Origin: Methylobacterium sp. DB0501
Lineage (GTDB): Bacteria > Pseudomonadota > Alphaproteobacteria > Rhizobiales > Beijerinckiaceae
Reading direction: 5' to 3'
DNA: 64,000 bases
Assembly: GCF_011043735.1 (NCBI RefSeq)
Contig: NZ_JAAKGV010000019.1
Location: 62,001-126,000 of the forward strand
In this document: positions 15,760 through 23,048 of the stretch, one piece after another
How positions within the stretch are numbered: the first letter of the stretch is position 1
Layout: the number at the start of each line of letters is the position of its first letter
Position numbers and translations under genes: made by a program
The notes under the pieces: model-generated
Seen by the model: the letters and a program-made list of their open reading frames with translations, nothing else
What the model was told of the DNA's origin: nothing
Databases searched by the model: none

Positions 15760-16090
15760 CCTCAGCTGCGGCGAGCGCGCGATCCTGGAGCAGGACGGCC
15801 CCGTCGAGCCCGAGCCCTCTTTCGCGGACGGCGGCATCGTCCGCCGGCACACCGCCCGGTGGCCGCTCTCGTGCGACGACTGCCCCTCCGGCCGGGGGAT
15901 CCGCCCCGGCGAGCGCTACAGCATCTTCGTCGGCCTGACCGACGACGAGTACCGGGACTTCTTCTGCGAGCGCCACTGCGACGGGATGTCCGACGAGTGC
16001 CGGGCCGCCCTCCCGCAGGAGGAGCGCCCGGCGCCGGCGCCCGCCCGACACGTCCACCACGACTACGATCCCGACAACATCCCGTTCTGA
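15752..16090 (+). CDS. Cysteine-rich, probably zinc-binding protein with an SSB-like C-terminal tip
   Basis: The 112-residue protein begins at a GTG at 15752 (GGAGGAGG upstream) overlapping the previous gene. It has one CxxC pair (LSCDDCPSG) and a C-x-x-x-C pair with histidine (FFCERHCDG), spaced about 36 residues apart like a treble-clef or zinc ribbon, between which lies IRPGERYSIFVGLTDDEY. The very end reads HHDYDPDNIPF. The last residues N-I-P-F after an acidic patch closely resemble the tip of bacterial single-stranded-DNA-binding protein (D-D-D-I-P-F). The next gene ends with exactly that tip. I infer that it may contact SSB-binding partners; the zinc-binding role rests only on cysteine spacing. 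Confidence 0.6.
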   Translation: MRSLSCGERAILEQDGPVEPEPSFADGGIVRRHTARWPLSCDDCPSGRGIRPGERYSIFVGLTDDEYRDFFCERHCDGMSDECRAALPQEERPAPAPARHVHHDYDPDNIPF

Positions 16091-16100
16091 GGAGAGGGCC

Positions 16101-16595
16101 ATGAGCAGCCCCCGAGATCATCGCGACATCGACTTGAATATTCCCGGCATCGAGACGACAGCGCTCTGGGACGAGCTGATTTCGATCAAGATCGGACAGC
16201 CCTGGACGGAGGCCCCCATCGCGGGTCTGCAATACTACGACTATGCGCAGCCGGGGCTGTCCGGGGAGCCGATCTCGCCGGCGCTTGGCGACCGGCTCGT
16301 GCTCGTCCGGGCGCCGAACAATGCGAACGACTGCAACGCGGTCGAGGTGTGGTGGAGGAACAGCATCCGACTGGGCCACCTGCCGCGCGAGCTCGCCGCC
16401 GAGGTGGCGCCGCGGCTCGATGCCGGCGAGCTCGCGCGGGCGTACGTGACGTCGACCGGGAATGGGGAGCCCTGGTCTGCGTGGATACTCCTCGTCGGGG
16501 AGGCGGTCCGGACCGCATACGATCGCCACAGGGCCGAGTACCGGCCGCCGTCGATGCCGGCGCTCGGCGACCTCGACGACGACATCCCTTTCTAG
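16101..16595 (+). CDS. Stand-alone HIRAN-domain protein with an SSB-like C-terminal tip
   Basis: The 164-residue protein starts MSSPRDHRDIDLNIPGIE, with GGAGAGG upstream. Residues 35-130 match the HIRAN pattern: a first strand near GLQYYDYAQPG, then ALGDRLVLVRAPNNANDCNAVEVWW, then SIRLGHLPRELAAEVAPRLDAGEL. HIRAN domains in Rad5/HLTF bind 3' ends of single-stranded DNA at stalled forks; in bacteria they also occur alone or with nucleases in mobile elements. The last residues are GDLDDDIPF, identical at the end to the SSB C-terminal hexapeptide that recruits RecO, RecQ, PriA and the polymerase chi subunit. It sits 10 bp after a gene with a similar tip. DNA-end binding plus partner recruitment is inference. 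Confidence 0.65.
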   Translation: MSSPRDHRDIDLNIPGIETTALWDELISIKIGQPWTEAPIAGLQYYDYAQPGLSGEPISPALGDRLVLVRAPNNANDCNAVEVWWRNSIRLGHLPRELAAEVAPRLDAGELARAYVTSTGNGEPWSAWILLVGEAVRTAYDRHRAEYRPPSMPALGDLDDDIPF

Positions 16596-16604
16596 GAGCG
16601 CCTG

Positions 16605-17216
16605 GTGAGCCGCCCCGACGAGTTTCACGTCAGCGTCCGCGACCGGCTGGTCGCGGCGCACAGCACGGAGCGCTTCGATCCGCGGGCGCTCTACTTCACG
16701 ATGTACGGCCCGAAGCGGATGTTGCCTTCCGACTGGACGCAGCGGTCGCGTGACTTCATGGCGATACTCGGCGAGTACGGCTGGACTGAACCCGCCCCGG
16801 GACCGCGCGGCGGCTTGGGCTGGCGGATCCGGCCCGATCATTTCGCCGAGATCCAGGCGAAGGCGACAGCCGCCGATCGCCTGAACGGGCCGCACCGCTC
16901 GGCCGCGGCGGCGATCTCAAGTCCCTACGCCACGACGACGCTGCGGGACGCCGACCACACCGTTTCGCTCTACTGGGGCTGGCTGCCGGGCGGCCTCCAT
17001 GCCGGAACAGTGGTGAAGCGCGTGCCGCTCCGCGACCTCCGACGCCCAAGCAGCCGCACACTCACGGCAGCGTGGCGTCACCACGCGAAGCTCGCTGCGG
17101 CCGCCGCGTGGATCGACGCTCGGATCGCTCGCCTCTGCGAGCAGCGCGCCGCATCCTATCAGGATCTCATGGACGAGCTCCTGGTCTACGCCAAGAAGAA
17201 GGAGCCCTCCCTGTGA
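16605..17216 (+). CDS. Operon protein of unknown function
   Basis: From a GTG at 16605, ten bases after the HIRAN gene, the 203-residue product contains FDPRALYFTMYGPKRMLPSD, RDFMAILGEYGWTEP and a helical C-terminus (AAAAAWIDARIARLCEQRAA). No family is recognised. The C-terminus ends YAKKKEPSL and its stop overlaps the next start as GTGA. Confidence 0.55.
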   Translation: MSRPDEFHVSVRDRLVAAHSTERFDPRALYFTMYGPKRMLPSDWTQRSRDFMAILGEYGWTEPAPGPRGGLGWRIRPDHFAEIQAKATAADRLNGPHRSAAAAISSPYATTTLRDADHTVSLYWGWLPGGLHAGTVVKRVPLRDLRRPSSRTLTAAWRHHAKLAAAAAWIDARIARLCEQRAASYQDLMDELLVYAKKKEPSL

Positions 17217-17626
17217 GCCGTCACCCGAAGCCAAATAGCGTGCTGTGCCGCGATGGCACCGGCCTCCGCGTGGAGCGCCTGGACGGCGCCTTGACCGTCT
17301 ACGCACTTGCGAGGGACGGCCTTCGCCGGGAAGCGGGCCTCGATGCGTACGAATCGGTCGGTGACGAAATCGGGCTGGAAGCCCGGCACGTCGGCGTCCC
17401 GGTCGATGTGATCCGCACGTATGTGCGGCTCCATCACGGCGTGGAGGCGATCGATCCCGCGGCGCTTGCGATCCTCCGGGGCGAGGCGCCCTCGACCCCC
17501 GCGGCAGTCCAGGGCGGAGTGGAGGCCGCCCGCGGCCGCCCTTTCTGGCCGCGGTGGCCGGAGCTCCCCCCGCCGCGGTCCCTCCAGGGTCGAGCCGAGT
17601 GGTGGACGCCTTGGCTGAGGCCGTGA
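17213..17626 (+). CDS. Operon protein of unknown function
   Basis: The 137-residue product starts at the GTG of a GTGA overlap with the previous stop, so it should be translationally coupled. It reads VSRHPKPNSVLCRDGTGLRV, with IGLEARHVGVPVDVIRTYVRLH and DPAALAILRGEAP, then a Pro/Arg/Trp-rich tail. The tail overlaps the start of the following frame by about 28 bases. Function is unknown. Confidence 0.55.
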   Translation: MSRHPKPNSVLCRDGTGLRVERLDGALTVYALARDGLRREAGLDAYESVGDEIGLEARHVGVPVDVIRTYVRLHHGVEAIDPAALAILRGEAPSTPAAVQGGVEAARGRPFWPRWPELPPPRSLQGRAEWWTPWLRP

Positions 17627-17901
17627 TCGCGGCCCGCGAGATGGCCACCAAGGCTCGCCAGATCCCCGAGTTCAAGGGTCGCCTGGCCGCCGAGGAAGAG
17701 GAGCGCCATTGGGGAATGCTCGCCTCGGCCTGCGCGGGGAGCGCGAGCCGGCTGGTCCTCGTGACGCAGCCCCGCTTCGCCGGCCACCCCCTCCTCGATG
17801 AGGGGATCCGCCTACGCGAGGAGCTCCAAAGCCACTTCGAGCGCGCCCACGCCCGGCACACCGAGCTCCGCCGCAAGGGGATCCGGATCACGTTCAGCTG
17901 A
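17599..17901 (+). CDS. Small helical protein of unknown function
   Basis: About 100 residues, with VDALAEAVIAAREMATKARQ, FKGRLAAEEEERHWGML and GIRLREELQSHFERAHARH; it is mostly helical and acidic-basic mixed. Candidate starts are GTG at 17599, 17602 or 17623 (the last overlapping the previous stop as GTGA); an earlier GTG at 17554 is less likely. It ends the tightly packed run that begins at 15514. Confidence 0.5.
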   Translation: MVDALAEAVIAAREMATKARQIPEFKGRLAAEEEERHWGMLASACAGSASRLVLVTQPRFAGHPLLDEGIRLREELQSHFERAHARHTELRRKGIRITFS

Positions 17902-18006
17902 CACTGCCAAGCTGCGGCAACTTCGCCCCTGGAATTCCGTCTCACTGATCCCTACTATTAGGGACATGGCTTGGCACTGCCGAGCCATATCGAGGGAAAC
18001 CCGACC

Positions 18007-18615
18007 ATGAGCACCACCACCGCTACCGCTTCTATCGATCGCGCCGCCCTGCTTCGTGATGCCTGGACGCGAGCCCGCTCCGCTGCCGAGGCAGCGAGCG
18101 AGAGCGCCCGCCGGCACATCGGCACCGCAATGCGTGCGGCATGGGCCGCAGCGCGGCCGGCCCCCAAACCCGACGTCGAGCCCTGCGCGACGTACGTGCT
18201 CGGCAAGCACGATCGCCGGTGCCGCGGCTGGGAGCGAGTGATCCGCGAGACGATGCCGCTTCCCGTTCCGGAGGACGTCCGTGGGGCCGGGGACCTGCCG
18301 GGGTGCTATGCACCTGAGCGGGGGACCGAGGAGCTGTTCGGGCTCGATGCGGTGATGCAGGGAGAAGAGAACCACCACAGGCGGTCACGCGGCTGGACGT
18401 ACTGGCTCTACGTTCGCGATCCGGCGACGAACGGCATCGTTCCGCTGACGCCGACGGTTGCGCGCAAGGCTTTGATCAAGAAGGCGATCCTAGGCGGCCG
18501 CATCCATCTCGCACCCGAGGTCCTGAAGGGGGCTGGCGACATCGCCGCCATGGTTCGCATGCTGGTCGCGATCCGCGCGGGCCTGCCGATCGCCGAGCTC
18601 GCGGCGGCCGAGTGA
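18007..18615 (+). CDS. Element-borne protein of unknown function
   Basis: The 202-residue product starts MSTTTATASIDRAALLRDAW after GAGGGAAA. It has a helical N-terminus rich in Ala/Arg, a middle stretch CATYVLGKHDRRCRGWERVI, a beta-like WTYWLYVRDPATNGIVPLTP and a C-terminal helix (MVRMLVAIRAGLPIAEL). No family is recognised. A 105-bp gap before it probably holds its own promoter. Confidence 0.55.
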   Translation: MSTTTATASIDRAALLRDAWTRARSAAEAASESARRHIGTAMRAAWAAARPAPKPDVEPCATYVLGKHDRRCRGWERVIRETMPLPVPEDVRGAGDLPGCYAPERGTEELFGLDAVMQGEENHHRRSRGWTYWLYVRDPATNGIVPLTPTVARKALIKKAILGGRIHLAPEVLKGAGDIAAMVRMLVAIRAGLPIAELAAAE

Positions 18616-18675
18616 TCTCCCGGCCGGGGCCAGCTACCCCGGCCCTTACCCCCCCTGCCTTGAAGGTCCCGCCCC

Positions 18676-19158
18676 GTGAACGCCCATACTCCCACACCAC
18701 CCACTTGCCTGCGCCCCGACGATGGCGTCGCCGCTCTCCTTCAGGAGCTCATCGACGCGTGCCCGCCATCGCCCGAGCCGGAGCGCACGCTCACTGACGT
18801 CGCCCGCTCGTCCTCCCGCGTCGGGAAGAAGGCCCTCCACGTCCAACGCCTCATGGACCGCGCCGCCGCCGGCGAGCACCTCGCGCATGAGATCTGGGCT
18901 GCGCAGGGCCAGCTCGACGACGAGAGGGCCCTGCTTGGCGGGTACATCGAGATCGCGGCGATCGGCAGCCTGGGCGGCCGGCCCTACACGCTGGCGCCGG
19001 CCTGGGGCTCGGCGCAGATAGCGGTCTACCGCACGAACGACGACACGCTCGCATTCCGCTACCCGCGGGGTCTGGGATATTTCGCGGTGATGGCCTTGCT
19101 CGACGCGTTCGAGGCGGGTGTCGCCGAAGGCCGCCGAGCCGCATCGGAAGGACCGTGA
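18676..19158 (+). CDS. Element-borne protein of unknown function
   Basis: From a GTG at 18676 the 160-residue product contains DGVAALLQELIDACPPSPEP, KKALHVQRLMDRAAAGEHLAHE and LAFRYPRGLGYFAVMALLDAF. It appears soluble. The stop overlaps the GTG start of the next gene (GTGA), so the two are coupled. No family is recognised. Confidence 0.5.
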   Translation: MNAHTPTPPTCLRPDDGVAALLQELIDACPPSPEPERTLTDVARSSSRVGKKALHVQRLMDRAAAGEHLAHEIWAAQGQLDDERALLGGYIEIAAIGSLGGRPYTLAPAWGSAQIAVYRTNDDTLAFRYPRGLGYFAVMALLDAFEAGVAEGRRAASEGP

Positions 19159-19460
19159 CCATGGATCGGCAAACTCTGGAAAGGGCCGGCGTGTTGCTGC
19201 TCGGGCCAGATTGGAAGCTGCCGCTCGCAAGCGTTCTAGGCCCGCATCATCCCGAGGGCGCTCGCGAAAAAATCGATCCCCGGCTCGTGAGGCGGTGGGC
19301 AGTCGGCGATCGTGCGATCCCCGGCTGGGTCGCGCCCGTCCTCGTCACGCTGCTCATGGAGCGATCCAAGGAGCTCAACAATCAGGCGTGGGATGCCGCT
19401 TACCTCGCGCAACGTCTCATCGATGAGGGGGTCGGCTATGGCGCGCTCAAGAAGGATTGA
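19155..19460 (+). CDS. Small HTH-like protein, phage/plasmid type
   Basis: The 101-residue product contains W-K-LPLASVLGPHHP, then KIDPRLVRRWAVGDRAIPGW, then VAPVLVTLLMERSKEL. The order W..xLA.xLG, VxxWxxGxRxIPxWVAxxLxxLL suggests a compact DNA-binding helix-turn-helix used by phage and plasmid elements. It shares this plan with the protein at 8821-9171. GTG at 19155 gives a GTGA coupling; ATG at 19161 is the alternative. Confidence 0.55.
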   Translation: MTMDRQTLERAGVLLLGPDWKLPLASVLGPHHPEGAREKIDPRLVRRWAVGDRAIPGWVAPVLVTLLMERSKELNNQAWDAAYLAQRLIDEGVGYGALKKD

Positions 19461-20211
19461 TGAACGCCAGAAGAGCCTGTGGGACGTCCTCGGCGAGGAG
19501 CCTGTGGAGATGAAGGCACCGCCGCGCGAGCTTGCCGCGATCCCGGCGAGCCAGCCTGCCCCGGCGTCGGACGTCTTCACGCCCGAGGAGCTCGCCGAGA
19601 TCGAGAACTTCGTGGCCTATGGCCAGTCGCATGGACCGGTCGGCAACGAGGCTGGCAAGCTGTGGGACGCCTGGATCACCGGCGGGAGGACCGTCGAGAA
19701 TGAGCGCCTGCGCCACGAGGGACTCCCCGCCTCGGCCGACGTCCAGGTCCTGGAAACGCGCCTCGGCTGGGCCGCCCTCGTCCTCTACGCCGAGGACGCG
19801 GACGTGGACGCTCGTGACCGGCACGGCGACCTCACCCGGCCGGACGTCGTTCGGGGGGAGCGGTTCTTCTGGCGCACGCGAGACGCCGCGATCGCGCACT
19901 GCGCTCACGTGATCTGGAACCGTTTCAACGAGGACGACGGCTCGACGGGCAGGAAGGCGAAACGCCGGATCGCCAGTGCCGACAGGGCCCGGGTGTTTTT
20001 CGAGGAGTGCGGGATCGAGGCCGCCGCCCCGCCGCCGCCGAGCCTGAGGCGCGTCCTCGTCACGGCCGACCGCGAGAGGCAGCTCAGGCTCCGCGCCCCT
20101 GTGAGCGACGTCCTTCTGGCCCACTACAGCGGCGTGATCGACCCACCGAGCGAACTCACGCTCAAGCGCCGGCAGCTGAAGCGGGAGCGGCAGGAGGGGG
20201 CGAGAGCCTAG
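19438..20211 (+). CDS. Element-borne protein of unknown function
   Basis: The 257-residue product begins at an ATG at 19438 (GGGG nine bases upstream), 23 bp inside the previous gene. It contains SLWDVLGEEPVEM, FTPEELAEIENFVAYGQSHG and ETRLGWAALVLYAEDADVD, then GERFFWRTRDAAIAHCAHVI and a basic end (LKRRQLKRERQEGARA). No family is recognised. It is convergent with the two genes ending at 20208. Confidence 0.5.
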   Translation: MARSRRIDERQKSLWDVLGEEPVEMKAPPRELAAIPASQPAPASDVFTPEELAEIENFVAYGQSHGPVGNEAGKLWDAWITGGRTVENERLRHEGLPASADVQVLETRLGWAALVLYAEDADVDARDRHGDLTRPDVVRGERFFWRTRDAAIAHCAHVIWNRFNEDDGSTGRKAKRRIASADRARVFFEECGIEAAAPPPPSLRRVLVTADRERQLRLRAPVSDVLLAHYSGVIDPPSELTLKRRQLKRERQEGARA

Positions 20212-20480
20212 CCCTCCTCGACCACCTCGCACACCACGCTCCCGTAGGTCGACCCGTCCGGGCAGTCCCCCAGCCGGGCCCGCCTGAACCGGGGCCGGAC
20301 GCAGCAAGCCCAATACACGACGTCGACCGGCGGCCGAGGATCCCCCGGCCGCCGGCATGCGTTCGCCTCCGCCGCCCGGCGCCCCGCCTCTGCCCTGGTG
20401 ATCGCCAGGGCCATACGTCGGCATGTCAGGCAGGTCACCGCGCCGGGCGGGGGCTCCGAATAGGAGTAGCCTGGTCGCAC
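20208..20480 (-). CDS. Small cysteine-containing protein
   Basis: From a GTG at 20480 the 90-residue product reads VRPGYSYSEPPPGAVTCLTC and later YWACCVRPRF, DCPDGSTYGSVVCEV. The CxxC near residue 17 plus later cysteines suggest metal binding. It starts two bases after the metallophosphoesterase stop, so the pair is an operon. The longer in-frame extension is out of character. Confidence 0.5.
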   Translation of the reverse strand: MRPGYSYSEPPPGAVTCLTCRRMALAITRAEAGRRAAEANACRRPGDPRPPVDVVYWACCVRPRFRRARLGDCPDGSTYGSVVCEVVEEG

Positions 20481-20482
20481 GG

Positions 20483-21043
20483 TCAGGCCGCCTCGGCCAG
20501 AGCGGCGACCACCGCGGGGGCGCCGGCCCGGGCGGCGTCGACTGACATCGCCTCCAGGATCTCGCTTAGCCTCACGGGCCGCCAGTCCCAGCAGTCGACA
20601 CCGACGTCCAGGCTCCTCCCGCAGCCGGGCAGGCTCCCGTGGGAGTGCCCGTAGAGGTGCAGGGCGCCCCGATGCGAGTGGTTCCAAGTCCGCTGCGCGT
20701 AGTGATCCAGGACCAGGCGGCGTCCCTCCACGACCGGCTCGGCGCGCTCGTGCTGGCTGTACCACGGCAGCGACGTCGTCCTCGACGCGTCGTGGTTGCC
20801 CCGGATCAGGTGCTTGCGGCCGTTCAGGCGGGCGAACACCGCCCGGCAGTGCGCGGCCGACGCGCCATAGGCGAAGTCGCCGAGGTGCCAGATCTCGTCG
20901 TCCGGGCGGACGCGGTTGTTCCAGGCCGCGATGAGGGCCTCGTCGTGTGCCTCGATGGAGGCGAACGGCCGGGGGCGCTGCATCCGCGAGGACAGGATCC
21001 CGCCGTGGCCGAAATGGGTGTCGGAGGTGAAGTAGGTCCTCAT
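20483..21043 (-). CDS. Calcineurin-like metallophosphoesterase, phage type
   Basis: The 186-residue protein starts MRTYFTSDTHFGHGGIL. All core metal motifs are present: D-x-H (SDTHFGH), GD-x-x (IWHLGDF), GNHD (LIRGNHDASR) and GHSHG (LHLYGHSHG). Compact enzymes of this kind are common in phages and prophages and in bacterial accessory regions, acting on nucleotides or nucleic-acid ends. The ATG at 21043 is chosen because the family starts with the DTHFGH strand; ten upstream in-frame residues are unlikely to be translated. It is the last element gene before the tRNA-Gly site. Confidence 0.8.
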   Translation of the reverse strand: MRTYFTSDTHFGHGGILSSRMQRPRPFASIEAHDEALIAAWNNRVRPDDEIWHLGDFAYGASAAHCRAVFARLNGRKHLIRGNHDASRTTSLPWYSQHERAEPVVEGRRLVLDHYAQRTWNHSHRGALHLYGHSHGSLPGCGRSLDVGVDCWDWRPVRLSEILEAMSVDAARAGAPAVVAALAEAA

Positions 21044-21231
21044 CGGGGAGCCCTCATCGAACGGAGAACGCATGCCGGCCGGGATCCCCGGCGGCGGGTG
21101 GCTGGCTCAGGCCAGGCGTTTCCGTTTGAGGAGGGTCATGGCAGGCGGCTCCCGATCTCGATGCAGGATCCGCGATCGCCGACGCGCGAGCAAGGGGTGA
21201 TTCGGGGCTTGGTTAGGGCTTCCCTGGCCCC

Positions 21232-21279
21232 GGATACAACGCCCCCGGAGGGGTCATCCGTTGTATCCCTGTTGTATCC
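21232..21279. repeat. Inverted and direct repeats of GGATACAAC near the tRNA-Gly gene
   Basis: GGATACAACG (21232-21241) is perfectly inverted at 21259-21268 (CGTTGTATCC), and a further copy of TTGTATCC follows at 21272-21279. They lie 72-119 bp from the 3' end of tRNA-Gly, a position where integrase or excisionase arm sites of tRNA-targeting elements are usually found. Confidence 0.5.
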
Positions 21280-21350
21280 CTGCCCATTCCGGGCTTCCCG
21301 TCAGCGTGAGGGAACGCCCGTAAGTAGTTGCTGGATCATAGGAAAGGGAG

Positions 21351-21424
21351 TGGAGCGGGTGAAGGGAATCGAACCCTCGTATTCAGCTTGGAAGGCTGCT
21401 GCTCTACCATTGAGCTACACCCGC
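21351..21424 (-). tRNA. tRNA-Gly (anticodon TCC)
   Basis: The minus strand gives a 74-base cloverleaf starting GCGGGTGTAGCTCAATGG, anticodon loop with TCC (CTTCCAA), T loop GGTTCGATTCC, and an encoded CCA end. Acceptor arms GCGGGTG and CACCCGC pair perfectly. Its 3' end faces the element on the left, so it is a plausible integration target. I could not find a second copy of its 3' end in the window. Confidence 0.95.
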
Positions 21425-21504
21425 GGCGGCTGCCCAGATAGCATGGTCGGTCCGGGTTGAGAAGCGGGGCGGCGGAGCAAATCCGTCCTGGATCGCCCCC
21501 TGCC

Positions 21505-23043
21505 CTACTCGACCACCAGCTTGTAGGGCAGGCCGGGGCGCAGGGCGGCGCCCCTGTCGAGGCCGTTGAGAACCTGGAAGCGCTCGAGCGGCCGGTCCAC
21601 GGCCGTCATGCGCTGGGCCAGGCTCTCGGCGGTGTCGCCGGGGGCCGCCGTCACGATCTGGATGCGCAGGGGCTTGAGGCTGCGGGCCTCCTCCGGCGTC
21701 ACCAGGGCGATGCTCGCCAGCCAGCGGCCGAAGGCAGGCTCGGGATCGGTGGCGCCCTTGGCCGCCATGATCATCCGGAAGGTGTTGGTGCCGACCCGCA
21801 CGGCGGCGAGGCGAAAGAACCATTCCTTGCCCTTCGAGACCGCAGTGACCGTCGGAAAGCCGTTCAGCATCCGGTTCTCGAAGCTGCCGGTCTCGATCGC
21901 GTCGTTCCAGGTCGCCTTCAGCACCTCCTCGAGGCCCTGGCCGGCATTGGTCTCGACGGCGTCGAACAGCAGGCGGCGGTTGCCGTCCGGAGTGGTGCCG
22001 AGAACCGCCCGGGCGGTGTTGTCGAGCCCGAAGCCCTCCGGTGCCTCGAAGGCGACGCCGAGGCGGGGATGGATGAAGCGGCGGCCGCGGATCAGCCCGT
22101 CGGCGGGGTTGTCGCCATAGGCGATGCCGTCGATCGCCGCGAGGTAGCGGTTGCGGTCGTCGGTGCCGAGGCCGGGGGCGCCGATGCGGCGCGCCGCCTG
22201 GGTCACCTGGGTGATGCGCTCGGGCGTGCTCGGATGGGTCGCCAGCATGTCGGGCTCGGAATTGAGCCCGGATCCGGCGCGGAGCGCCGTGGTGCGGTTG
22301 AGTGCGGTGAGGAAGCGGGCGGCGCCGAACGGGTCGTAGCCCGCGCGGGCGAGCGTGCGCACCCCGGTCTGGTCGGCCTCGAATTCCTGGGTACGCGAGA
22401 ACCGGGCCAGCACGAAGCGGGATTGGTCCTGCAGCAGGGCGCCGGTCGCCGGGTCGTTGAGCACGTCGGCCACGACCTTGCTGACGAGTTCCGAGCGCAG
22501 CGCCATCTCGGTCCGCGCGCTGGCATGGCGCAGGGTCACGTGGGCGATCTCGTGCGCCAGAACGGCCGCGAGTTCCGAGGTGTCGTCGGCGAGCGCCAGG
22601 AGGCCGCGGGTGACGTAGATCCGGCCGGTCGGCAGCGCGAAGGCGTTGACCACCGGCGAATCGAGCAGCGTTACCGCGTAGGTCTCGTCCGGCCGCTCGG
22701 TCGCCTTCACCAGGCGGTCGGTGACGTCGCTGACGAGGCGCAAGGCCGCCGGCGCCCTGTACTCGCCGCCGAACGACGCCACGAGCTTGGCATGGTCGGC
22801 GTCGTTGGTCGGCCGGTCGCGCCCGGTGGTGCGCGGCGCTTCCGGCGGCACGACGGCCGCCACCGGCGCCAGCGCACCGGTCTGGTCGGCGGTGCAGGCG
22901 GCAACGAGCAGGGTCAAGGCTGCCGCAGGCCACAGGACGGATGCGGCAGGCCTAAGGAAGGCTGCCGCAGGCCATGGGGCCGCGGAAGGCGGGAGGGCCG
23001 CCGCGCGGTCGGCCGGCTGAGTTCGCGTGAAAGGCCACCCCAT
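21505..23043 (-). CDS. M48-family zinc metalloprotease, lipoprotein-like
   Basis: The 512-residue protein starts MGWPFTRTQPADRAAALPP and has a long hydrophobic signal ending in a lipobox-like segment (LTLLVAACTADQ). The peptidase domain carries the zinc motif HEIAH in ELAAVLAHEIAHVTLRHA and the third ligand region SRTQEFEADQTGVRTLARAG. C-terminal to it are a beta-rich region and a short LysM-like end (TAESLAQRMTAVDRPLERFQVLNGL then LRPGLPYKLV), which could bind peptidoglycan. Such YfgC/BepA-like proteases act in the periplasm on outer-membrane proteins. Its start is five bases from the stop of the gene at 23049, same strand. Confidence 0.85.
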   Translation of the reverse strand: MGWPFTRTQPADRAAALPPSAAPWPAAAFLRPAASVLWPAAALTLLVAACTADQTGALAPVAAVVPPEAPRTTGRDRPTNDADHAKLVASFGGEYRAPAALRLVSDVTDRLVKATERPDETYAVTLLDSPVVNAFALPTGRIYVTRGLLALADDTSELAAVLAHEIAHVTLRHASARTEMALRSELVSKVVADVLNDPATGALLQDQSRFVLARFSRTQEFEADQTGVRTLARAGYDPFGAARFLTALNRTTALRAGSGLNSEPDMLATHPSTPERITQVTQAARRIGAPGLGTDDRNRYLAAIDGIAYGDNPADGLIRGRRFIHPRLGVAFEAPEGFGLDNTARAVLGTTPDGNRRLLFDAVETNAGQGLEEVLKATWNDAIETGSFENRMLNGFPTVTAVSKGKEWFFRLAAVRVGTNTFRMIMAAKGATDPEPAFGRWLASIALVTPEEARSLKPLRIQIVTAAPGDTAESLAQRMTAVDRPLERFQVLNGLDRGAALRPGLPYKLVVE

Positions 23044-23048
23044 GGCGT

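Noticed and set aside
21107..21139. A ten-codon minus-strand frame MTLLKRKRLA
   Set aside because: Too short, without context for a leader peptide; no attenuator-like structure follows.
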